From Vespula vulgaris (Eukaryota; Arthropoda; Insecta; Hymenoptera; Vespidae), in NCBI RefSeq assembly GCF_905475345.1, contig NC_066588.1, positions 4,580,001-4,644,000 on the forward strand: a DNA stretch of 64,000 bases, written 5' to 3'. Positions 27,121 to 40,503 of this stretch are shown piece after piece. The notes below the pieces were generated by a model. The model worked only from the letters and a program-made list of their open reading frames with translations. It had not been told where the DNA came from and did no database searches. Made by a program: the position numbers and the translations under genes. Each line of letters opens with the position of its first letter. Positions within the stretch are counted from its first letter, which is position 1.

Positions 27121-28472
27121 GTAGATCACGTCCATCATTTATTTTATACACTTACTTAAATATTTACAAACAAATAATTTTATTCAATTCCCAAAAAAAA
27201 ATATTAACGAGACACAAATTCGGCAAATTCTCTCTCCTAATATTTCCATCTTTCTATGTACATATCTACAGACAAAAAATAAAAAATATCATTTATATCA
27301 TGTTCAGTGTCAAGTAGTCCATCTTCTTTTTTTCTTTTCTTTTTTTTTTACAAGAGAGAAAAAGACGATTCCTATTTTAAAGAGGACAAATGTTTACGCG
27401 AATTTGTCGAGAAGACTGGTTGGAAAGGTAAATTTCATGACGCGACAGCACCGTTCACGATGACGGCGAAAGTCGTGTGTCATTGTGTCGGAAGATCAGC
27501 GTAATGACAGAGCGGCACGATGCCAAACATTGCCGCGTCCAATCGCAAACGTGGTCTTCTAACTGGTTCGGAACTTTCGCGCATTAACCGCATTCTCCTA
27601 TTTCTTCTATATAAAAATAATGTCTCAGCATCTAATGGCTTTTTACATCGGATCTTTTAGAAAACGTCTTTCTTTTTATTCGTTCATTTTTTCCTTTTCT
27701 TTTTTTTTTTTATTTCTTCGTCGTTCGAATATTGGATAATAGCAAGAGAAGAAAAGAAAAATGAATTCTTATCAAATTCGTATGACGATGAGAGACGATA
27801 AAAAAAAAAAGAAAACGACGACAATTTCTATTGGAACAGAAATACGAATAATAAAAAAAGAAAAGAAAAGAAAAAGATACGTAAGAAAAAAACTGAAAAT
27901 ATCCATCGAGTAGAGGGACGAATCGAAGAAAGAAATTAAAAAAGAGAAATAAAAAAGAAAAACAAAATGAAACGAATGAAAAAAAGGAAGGCAAGAAACG
28001 GATTTTAAAAAGGAAAAGAAAAGGAAAAGAAAAAATAAGATAATATCTCGAACGATATCGAGCTGAGATTATAAAAATATTGCGATCAAAGAAGAAGGTA
28101 AGTCGAAGACAAATAAGAAGAGATCTAAAAAAAAGAAAAGAGAAAGACAGCGAGACAGATAAAGAGAGAGAAAGAGAGAGAGGGATGATATAGATATTGA
28201 AAAATCTTGAATGATGACGTAACGATAAATTAAAAGGGAAAGTGATAAGTGTTAGAAGGTTGAGAGAAACCCGATCAAAGGTACGGAAGCGACGAATACG
28301 GTAGCCCTAGCGGGATCAGTGCGATAAACGAACGATAAATAAACTCATAAACACCTCCCGCTAGAGGGGCTTCTCTCTCTCGTCGGTCGTCCATCTACTG
28401 ACTACTATAGAGAGTAGTATATGTATGTAGATATCATGTGTATGTATATATGTATATATATATAATATGTAC

Positions 28473-28519
<47 letters not shown>

Positions 28520-29146
28520 TATGTGTGTATATATATGTATGTATATGTATATATATGTGTGTGTGTGTGTGTGTATGTGTGTGTGTAAATATATATGTAG
28601 GTATGTAAGTACACTTATACGTATATAAGTGTAACGTGTATATACGTACATATACTAGGTATGTGTATACGTAAATAGAAGATAGAAAGAGAAAGACACA
28701 AGCAAATAAGGATGCTCGTTATATTAGCGGTCGTTACGCTCGAGAAAGTTTTATTACTGGACAATGAGGCGAGCTGAGAGAGGCCACGCGTCGTTGAGAA
28801 AGAGAGAAAGAAAGAAAGAGAGAGAGAGAGAAATAAAGAGAAGCTATTCTCGATCGACATCGCGATTGGAAAATTTATGATTCTCGTAGAAAATATACGT
28901 TATAGAACGTGACGAATGAGAGGAAAAAGGAAGGATTAAAAAAAATAAAAGAAAGTATTTTTAAAATGAAAAACAACAAGAAAATGTCGGTACCGAACTC
29001 GAATAGCGATGTGCCGGTTCGTTCTCGCCGAGTTCCGATTTTAAAATGACGACTTTGAGATACGAGACACGAATTGGATCAGTTCAATGTATCAGATTCG
29101 AAAAATGAAAGATGATTTAGATTCGACCGATGGAAAGCCATGAATT

Positions 29147-29179
<33 letters not shown>

Positions 29180-29987
29180 TTTTTCTTTTCTTGACATTTA
29201 CAAATTTATGTTTCTACTTTCTGAATGATATAGTTGATATATGTGATATTACGGCCAATAAGTAATGTTAGAATTTTTCATATCGAAAGATATTAGCGTT
29301 ATTTATTTAAATATAAAATAATAAAAAGCTTTTCAATAAACGAAATATTCCACAGTGTTATTTATTAAGCATATAAAATACTAAACATTTTTTTTTTCGG
29401 TAAAATCATAATAAGATATACTACGAATCTTGGTATTACTCGTTGGCCAAACTAATAATTATGAAAATGAGATTTGAATTAGAAACTTGGAACAATTTTC
29501 ATTGATCGTTTGTTTCAATCTAATAAAATTATAAAAACATTTTAAATCGTTTAAAAATTATCATAAACAAAATCAGGTTAATGTTATGCATGACTCAAAT
29601 TTCACCGTAATAGCTATATTTATTAGATTTTATTGTACACACACACACACACAGACAGATACAGATATATAGATTAGAATGTACTAAAAATGTGTATGTT
29701 TTACAATGATTAAACATAATATTTCGATAGTTAGGACAAATCAATTTATTACACTTTATACATTTCACTGCATGTTTCTTATCTTATTGGGTTGAAATTT
29801 CACCGAAGATATATATATATATATATCCATTAAGAATTAAAAAAAAAATATTTAACTTAGGCTACTTTCATAATCACCGACTTCTAATATAATAAATGAT
29901 ACTTTATTGCATATCGCAATAATAATAAAATATAATGAAGCAGATAAAAACGGAAACAAAGTAAAAAACAAACCAAAAAACAAAAAC

Positions 29988-30022
<35 letters not shown>

Positions 30023-30889
30023 GAGAAGAACACGAAGAGATCGTGTTTTAGTTCAGATAACCAACTTCGTTACCGGTCGATCGAAAGTAAATACAAAGAG
30101 GAAGGTAAGAGCCTCTTGATAAATTTATTATCTCTCGACTAACAAGTTAGGTGACCAAGAACAAAAGAATCAAAAAAAATAAGAAGAGAAAAAATTAAAA
30201 AAAAAATATATATAGAAAAGAAAAAGAAAATAAAAAATGACAAGAAAAAAGAAAAAACCAAAAAATATGAGATTGAGCTACGATATGAATCTTATAGCAC
30301 GTAGCCGATCATAAATAAAACTTTTAACGTTTACTTTTAAAATGGTAGTGAATACACAGAGATCGTTAACGAACGAACGAACGAACGAAGAAATGAACGA
30401 ATGAACGAACATAGTCGAGCCTTTTCCTTAACGATCTTTAAAAATGCATCATCGGTTCGTTAACTCGAATGAGAAACCATCGGGGAGCGTTCCCTTTCGT
30501 CGATGTTAATAAACCGACTTTAATGGAGAAGAGACACGCGAGAATCACCTTACAATATTCCGATGACAATTAAACCCTTTGAGATTAATATGAACCTTTT
30601 ATTTATTTATTATCACAAAGGAGAAACGAGATATTATTATGACTTTCTTAAAGGATAAATAATTATTGTTGATTAATTTACGATCCCTCGATTAAAGCGT
30701 ATTTATATTCTAAGTAATTTTTTAGCTTTGTATCTTTTTTCACAATAATAGATTATTTATTTATTTATATTAACATTTGATATATAATATGTAATATTTA
30801 ATATATGTAATATATAATAAATATTATAAATAATGTTATCATACTTTTGTGTATATAAATTTTTTATATATAAATTTTATCTGTTCTTG

Positions 30890-30935
<46 letters not shown>

Positions 30936-31870
30936 ACTTATATCGATGTATAATTTCATATAATTTGTTAAATAAAAATTCAAACACAACTATAAATCAT
31001 CGTACATATATTGATCTTTGTATTGCGTTTAGATAAAAAATATATATTAACATATAATATTATAATATTTATTTACACAAAGAAATGCATTAATTTCTAT
31101 GATAAAATATGCAAACGTTATAATTCTTGTCTCACATTTAATGAACCGAAAGATTATTAAATTATCATAAACAAATTTTCAAAAACGTATATTCGTCATA
31201 CTGCGTTTGACACGAATAAAAAAGAAAATAAAAATCGATGAAGCGACCTTTGATCGAAGAAACTTAACAAAATATAAAAAAGAAGATAGAAGAAGAAAAA
31301 AATTCTCATAATCACGAAAAATCACGTGGAAAGTCGTATCGCAAGGAAGGACACACAAGTCGAATCGCGTAAACACTTGTTTTCACTCATGACGCGAGTC
31401 GAATCGAAAATGCGTCGATGATTTCGTGCCATTCGTATGTATATAAGTACGTTTGCATAGTTACATATCTACATATCCATGTATGTACATATATAAACGC
31501 ATAAATACATACATATGTACGTATAAACATCTTTACCTGCAAACTTTCGATACTGAAATACTCCGGAGAATCACTTTTCCGAAGAAACGCCCTCGAACGG
31601 TGAAAGCAGCGAGTATCTCAACACGTGAGCCTGTAACATTGATTTCCTTGGGCTAATCCTAACTACGAAGAACTTGTCAAATATATACATACATACGTAC
31701 ATACGTGCATGCAAATATATACATATATACATATATATATCTACAACGTATATATAACTGATGTGTCAGTGAAATGACAAAAAAAAAAAAATTAAAAAAT
31801 CAAAAAAAGAAAAAATGGAAAAGAAACGTCTAACGTTTATCAAACGTATAATATTATATCTATAAGTGTA

Positions 31871-31924
<54 letters not shown>

Positions 31925-31992
31925 AGAGAGAGGGAGGGGGAGAAAAATACATAAATAGAAAGAAACGACGTCTTGTTGGACGTCCGTCTGTC

Positions 31993-32031
<39 letters not shown>

Positions 32032-32171
32032 TTTCTCTCTCTCTCTCTCTCTCCTTTCTTCCTCGACGATGGACGTCAATTTGTCGGTACACCGGTGCAA
32101 ATTATTATCGTTTATACGTCCCCAGGCAATCGTTCGCAACTGCGTTGCGTCAACCTAAAGAGAAAGATAAA

Positions 32172-32242
<71 letters not shown>

Positions 32243-33249
32243 GTCAGCTTATGCATTATATAGTATTCATTTTTTGGCCGGCGGATACGGAAATGAAGAC
32301 TGAGCGATCTTTCCTGAACGATGAACGATCGTACCATCCGTACGATGATCGTTTTATAGATTCGATATTGGTCGATTTGCACGTACATACATACATACAT
32401 AAATAAATACACGGATAAATAAATTCATACATACATAGATACAATGTAAATGTGTTTCCTTTGAATTTAATCTTTCGAAACTATAAATTAGAACTATCCA
32501 TCTATCGACCGTAAGATCTCGAACGATGAAATTCGAATTTCCGTTTTATCAGGTGATTTTAAAGATAGAGATTACAAGCTGAACGAATCCATCGAAATCA
32601 TATAGATACATGATACTTATGTATGTAAATATATAATCTTTCTAAACGATAAATTTAGAACTATATATCATCTTTCGAACGTAATATCGCGAACTATGCA
32701 ATTCCGGCAAATTTCCGTTTTATCACGTGATCTTATATGATAGCGATACTCGTATCAATGCACGAACGTATATATGTCTAAATCAATTAGATATACTTGG
32801 ATATATTTAGTAGAGAATAATTTTTTTTTCTTTTTTATGGAAAATTTTAGATTACGAAAATACTTTTAAATGTAAAAAAGAAAAATAATAATAATAATAA
32901 TAATAATAATAATCATTAAATAGAAATTCATCCATCTATCTATCTATCTATCTATCTATGTATCTATTTATCTATCGATCTATCCATCTATCTATATATT
33001 TTCATGTGTAGACGTGATCTATCGAATGATCACGATTTGCACGATCCTCCCCCTCTCTTATTTTATTCAGTATAGAGATTCATGGAGTCACACGAGACAA
33101 AACGTTCCCATCCTATCTGTCGAGTAGCTTATCGACACAATGTAGAATTGTAGACGTGGTGTACCTAGAGATTCGCTTTCTAAATCATTGCCTAGAATTA
33201 TTCCGTGCAGTAAGACAGAAAAAAAGTGAGAAAAAGAAAGAGGGAGAGG

Positions 33250-33281
<32 letters not shown>

Positions 33282-34831
33282 AGAATAAAAAGAAAAGAGA
33301 AAGAAAAAGAAAAAAAAAGAGATACGAAAAGAGACAAAAAGTCACCGAAAGAGATAGAGATAAAGAAAGGGAAAGAGAGAGAGAGAGAAAGAGAGAAAGA
33401 GAGAAAGATATTCGCATTGTTAATCGAGATCGAAATAATCGAGTACTAGACTAGTATCTCGGTCATGAAAGATGAAAAGAGTCGATTAGTTTATACTCGT
33501 TGAATTATCAAAAGAGAAAGAAAGAGAGAGATGCTCGCACGAGTTTATTTAACATTCTCTCTTTATATTTTTTGTCTGTTTCTATCTACCTCTCTCTCTC
33601 TCTCTCTCTCTCTTCATTCGAATTATCGAGAAAGAGAGAGAGAAAGAGAGAGATGTTTACGCACGTTTATTCAACGTTCTCTCTTTATATTTTTGTCTCT
33701 TTCTTTCTATACTCCCCCTCTCTCTCTCCCTCTCTCTTTCTCTCTCTCCTATCGTAGAAGAAAATAAATTTCTTAGATTTAGAGAGGGACAAGCACACGC
33801 GGTTGCTTTCTACGCGTAATGTCGGCCAATTTGATGTCTCTATCGATTGTTTCGACGTCCGATCGTAGAGAAGCCGTACTTATCGTGGAGACTCACGATT
33901 GGCAATGGCGAACGTCGAATAAATCAAACGGCACGTATTAGCGATGCACCTTCGTTATACCACTCACGATCCAAGAAGAATTTATATACCGTGCGAGAAA
34001 GCTCGCTGCTATCTTTCGGCTCGATCGTTCGACTATTAATCGAGATAGGCAAAATAAAAATTGATTATAACAACGATCGAGAGATTAGGTTATATATAAA
34101 GAAAGAAGGAAAGAAAGAAAGAAAGAAAAAAGAAAAAAGAATGGATCTTATGGTTGGATCGTTTTTAAATGAATGATTTGTCGTCCTTGAACTGAACTGA
34201 CGAGATAAGTTAAGATATCTTCTTCTTCCTTTTTTTTGCATCTTTTTTTGTAGCATCTTTGATTAACAATTTATGAATAAATTAGAAATTATATATTATA
34301 TATATATAATTTCTAATAAAAATATATATATAATTAAAAATAAATAAATAAAAAATATATATACAATTTCGAATAAAAATTTATGAACAATTAGTTCAAT
34401 GTTTCATACGGGTTTATTATTATCACAAAAAAAAGAAACGAAAAGAAGTGAATTAAATCGATCGGATGTTAGATCAGAAATCAATATCTGTGATTAAGAA
34501 AAGAAAAAAAAAGTAACAGTGAAGAAAAAACTCGGAAAGAAAAATCAAGAAAAAAGGGAGAAAGGAAAAAACGAGGGGACGCAAAAAGTTAAACCCATAT
34601 ACCATCCTTTCTTATTGGAACCTCGAATGCAAAGTCACGCCTTCCGCGTATCGATTTTTCTTTTCTACGATCTATATATTCGTATATTTATAACAAAAAG
34701 CAGAAACAAGGAAAAAGAGAAAAGAAAGAAAAAAGAAAACAGAAAAATAATAAAGAAGAGAAAAATACGAACGCGACGTCGCGTCGCCGAAGGCGTCGGT
34801 CGTTCTCTCATACATACATACATACACATAC

Positions 34832-34882
<51 letters not shown>

Positions 34883-34939
34883 CGTTTCTACATATGTTAC
34901 GTATACGTATATGTGTATATATATGTAATAATAAGAGAA

Positions 34940-34973
<34 letters not shown>

Positions 34974-35173
34974 CTAGTTTGAGGGACGATTAAGCGATTA
35001 TCCCCTCGATCGGCGAAACGTGCGAGATTATCCGCTTCCTGGTTTACGTCCGATCGCGATTATCCATACTTTTCTCAGGAAATTAATTAATGCTACTCGT
35101 TAAAGAGGGACGGCGCGATGTATGTAAGCCAAGGCTTGCATACGTACAAACGTACACATATGCATATATAGAG

Positions 35174-35224
<51 letters not shown>

Positions 35225-35435
35225 ACTTTCGTCGGGTAAGCAGGTACGAGACCGCCTCGAGGATCGATTCGAAGCCTGCCGCTTTTACGATATAATACCA
35301 GAGAAAATGATACTCTTAAAAATGGCCGGCGACACGTTCCAACTCGAGCCCCGACGATTTTACAACATTAAATGTTCTTTAAGATATAACGAATTGAATC
35401 CAATTAACGATTTCGATTTCGAATTCGATTGAATT

Positions 35436-35488
<53 letters not shown>

Positions 35489-35816
35489 TATGTATATCTG
35501 TTTATATAAATAAATAGGAGATAGAAACTAAGTAAAGTTAACTACTCATTGGAAATGATTTATACGAATATTGACATTAATAATTTATATTAAATCTTAA
35601 ACAATATCTATATCATATGTGTATATATATTTATGATGTTTTTATTTGTCTCATTGTTTTCGATTTTCAATTAATTCAATTTTGTCTTTTATCTTTCATA
35701 CCTTTCTTTTCTTTTTGTTTATTTTAAAGATAAAAATTATATGAATATTTAATTATTAATAAGATTATTGTATTATATTTAAATTTGTAATTGTTTTAAA
35801 AATAAAAATAAATTTC

Positions 35817-35894
<78 letters not shown>

Positions 35895-36151
35895 TTCAAA
35901 ACGATACGATACGATTAATCCTCAGCATTATATACGTTCGACATAAATCTAATAAAATATTCTTCGAAATATAATTCATAAAGGATGACGACGTTAAAAC
36001 CCTTAAGGGGTTAAAACATTAATAAGGTTCAAGATCGAAGTATCGAGGAATGATTTCACGGTTTGTAGCGCGTAGAATCACGTTAGGTGGATCTCTATGA
36101 AGAGAGTAGAAATAAGGTTTCGATATCGTAAGGCTCGAGTAAAGATATGTA

Positions 36152-36203
<52 letters not shown>

Positions 36204-36414
36204 AAACTATATATATATACTACATATATAAAACGTATATATGTACATACGTAAAAGGGCTGAGGCCCTTCGAGCGCTTACAGAAATATCTTGAGAAAGA
36301 CAGAAACGTTGGCGAAACGAGGCTTGAGGAGAGGTAGACCTAAGATTTAAACGTTCGATATGAAATAGAGGCTTATGGGGGGAGGATTCTGCTTGAGAAT
36401 GCAGATCTCTCTCG

Positions 36415-36446
<32 letters not shown>

Positions 36447-38262
36447 TTCTCTCATAATTCATATGGAATATACCCTCGGCATAATAATTGCCATGCACGC
36501 CTGTGAACGTGTGTTTGCATGTAAGTTACGAACGTTCGAAGTTGGTACCTATGTAGTACCTATATCCGCTTTGGAAAATCTTCGGCGCCACTACTACGTA
36601 AAGCAGGTGTGCCATAATCGGAGATGTAGTATCGTTTCTGTCTATTTTAAAAACGACAGTATGGAACTATAATTAGAAGTAAATACTTATGCATTTTATC
36701 TTCGAAAAGGGGAAGGAACGAAGACGAATGATTCATTTTATTTTTCACGCATTTATATTGTTAATCATAAATCTAAATACTTTTTTATTTCTCTTATTTA
36801 GTTTTTATTATTTGAATTTTTATTGATATTTTATTCTTTTTTCTTCTTGAATCTTTCATTAGTAAAAAATCTAATCAACATATTTTTAGTAAAGTATGAT
36901 TCTTTTTTATCGTATTTCAATGTTATTTATAATTAATCTTCTTTCTTCTTTTTAATTATTAAAGAATGTAATGTCTATATATTATATTATATATATATAT
37001 TTGTTTTTTATCATGTACGATAAAAATGTTATTCATCTTTAATTTTATTTATGAAAAAAACGATTCGAAAATATCTAACATTATTTAATGGAATGATGAT
37101 AAAAATGATCCATTTTTTTCTGACAGAGAATTACAAAGTTTAATTCTAGAAATAAATCAAAAGACAAAAATTTTATTCGATCTAAGGATCTCTCGAGTAA
37201 CGTCGACCCCTCGAACGCGAACTCGACGATATATCCGTTATTCGATCGAACCAGGAGAAAGATACCAACACACGCGAATGAAATACACACGATACGAACT
37301 CGTCGCAATCGTAAATCGTAATTCGTTGCACGACCGATTTTCCTTCGTATATGCACGTATATATACAAACACGAACACACATGAACACGCATATATATCT
37401 ATATAAGTAAGTACTATAGTTACATACGCATCGGTCATCGTCGATAAAACTCAGTCGTCACGAATCGAACAGAATACGTGAATTCGAGTATGCGTTTCTC
37501 GATTTTCTCACGCTTTGTAAAATTAATTTAAAAAAAAAAAAGAAGAAGAAGAAGAAGAAGTAAAAATAGAAAACACATATAGAATGAAAAGAAAGATCTC
37601 TGATGAATGAAATAAAAGGTTAAGCAATATCTCTCTCTCTCTCTCTTTCTCTTTCTTTCTCTTTCATTCTCTTTTTCTAAAGTAAAGGATAATAGCAGGA
37701 TTAATAAAAGAGATTTGTTAAATAGACTATTGTACCGTCGAAAAGGAAAAAGAAGGAAAAGAAGAAGAAGAAAAAGGAAGAAGGAAGAAATGAAATACCA
37801 TGAGCCATAAAAAAAAAACATAGCTACGAAAATGAAATTAAAAAAAGAACTTACTCGAGAGGAATGAAACGTTCTTTATTTCTTACCGACGATAATTATC
37901 GTTTCTTATCGAATACCGATCGTCGGGTATTAAACGAATAAATATTCTCGAATGAAATCTCATTCGAGCATTGTCCTTTCATTAATCAATTTCAACGATT
38001 ATTATGTTTTACATCGATACTTCCTATATCGCAATTTCGAGTTAATTCGATTCGAGCTTATCTCGATCTCATACTTTGTTTCTTTTATATCCATACATAC
38101 ATACATATACATATATAATATATGTATATATTTAAATATTATTAATATTATTGATAACCGACATGTTAATAAATTTTATATTAACAATTTAATAATCTTA
38201 TCCGTCTTTAAAGAAAAAAGAAATTAAATAATATTGTTTAATTAATTATCGCGTATTTTATA

Positions 38263-38293
<31 letters not shown>

Positions 38294-38376
38294 ATGTATA
38301 CATCGAATAACCAGAATTTTACGGAAGTCATACCGAGAAATTCTTTCTTACCAATTTTGTCTCTTACTCAACAATA

Positions 38377-38420
<44 letters not shown>

Positions 38421-39142
38421 TTAATATTAATAAAAATAACAATAACACATACAGGATACCGATCTTAAGTGTTGTTTGCCTTAAAGAAATTGAAACTGTT
38501 GGCACGTAACCGAGAGATAATCACATTTATATGGCAGCTTGGAGCATGTTCATTCCAAGAAATTCGATAGCAAGCAGCAAGAAAAAAGAAGGAAGTTTTT
38601 TTTCCTTCTTCTTCTTTTTCTTTCGAGATTCTCCAAATTGGTAAACTTCAAGTATTCGAGTTTTGTAACACCCTTTGTAAAAATGTTTGTTTGTTTGTTT
38701 GTTTGTTTCTCTCTCTCTCTTCCTTTTTTGTCCTTTTTCTTTATATTTTCAACACGTACGTTCCTAAGAATCCATATGGATCCAAGATCGATACGATAAC
38801 GAAGAAGAGAGCGAACTAAAAGGAATCGAAATTGTATTCGAAATTCGAAAATTCTTTTTCTTTTTCGAGAAAAGAAAGCAGAGTAGATAATATAAATATC
38901 GATGATAATTAATGTCATGTCTCTTTCGATAAATAAAGAATATTATTAAGGAAAGATGGAAATATCGAGCCCTGATTTTCGTAAAAAAAATATTCGTTTA
39001 TGTCGGTTAAACGTTTCCGTTAAACCAACCAAGGAAGACCGAGAATGATAATCTCTTGGACTTATCTTATAAATGGAAATCATAAAACCGAACGGAGAAC
39101 TTATATATATATATTATATGTACACACATATATAACACCTTA

Positions 39143-39197
<55 letters not shown>

Positions 39198-39537
39198 TCA
39201 TCGTGCATATATAAATACATATATATCTATATTCGATATAATATCAAGTTATTAAAGTCGCGTACGCAAGCTAGAAAGCGGCATTTGTATAAGTACTACA
39301 AGAGAAATTAGCATTAATAAAAGAGAAGTGTGGTGGGAGCCGGTTAGGCGTCCGATAAAAATCGTCAAACGTCGGTAGATATGTCTCGAGTCGTTAATTT
39401 CGTTGTTATTATCGATTCAAAGAAAATATTCATTATTCTCAATCAAGATTTATTAAGCTTCCTGTTAACTCTACGCACGTGACTCTACTCTTGCAACGAC
39501 GACAACAATAACAATAACAACAACAACGACGACGACG

Positions 39538-39600
<63 letters not shown>

Positions 39601-39851
39601 GTCGTAATAATGATCTAAGTTATAAAAAAATAATTCTTTATATTTAAAAAGACAATAGAAATTTTGAGAAACAATTGAGAATGACGTTAAATGACGTTTC
39701 GTAATCACTGACACATATTGTTCTATATTTTTATTTTATAATAATTTCGATATAATATATGGATTTATTATCTTGACATTTCAGTTTATTCCTTCCTTCC
39801 TTCCTTCCTTCCTTTCTTTCTTTTTTTCTTTTTTTCTATTTTTATAAACTT

Positions 39852-39902
<51 letters not shown>

Positions 39903-40454
39903 TTGTGTATGTGTGTGTGTGGGTATCTAAGTATGTATAGATATATATGAAGTGTTACGTAAAGTCTACACCGTGTCTCGATGTTCCAGCTGATTTTTCC
40001 GAGCAGACACGCTCTTAAGATCACACGAAACATGAATGGCCTGACGCGTGCATTGTACTTTCACCTGACACCGGGAGTCGAGTAATAACTCTGTCGTTGA
40101 GCTTAATTGGACTTCGACGGGATTCGCATGGCATCGGTGCCACTAGATTTATGAACATATTGTGTAACATCCTACGCGATGATCATTAAATCCTTTAAAA
40201 TGAAAATATTTTAGATAATAATATAATATCTAAATAATTAAATATGTCTATATACATTTATGTATATATATATTTATTTTTTTATATATTTTTATATTAT
40301 TATTTATATATATATTTATATATAATTATTTGTAGATATGTACATCTTAATTAATTGTTTATTATAATATTAAATTATTTCAATAGATATACATTGATAT
40401 GCCTCTGTGTATGTATATATATCTACTCTTATATAGATATTTTATTATTATCTT

Positions 40455-40503
<49 letters not shown>

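Noticed and set aside
27307..27504. Mixed-composition frame ending near 27504 (KCLREFVEKTGWKGK)
   Set aside because: It looks slightly coding and is followed by GGTAAATT, but no family or second exon could be matched.
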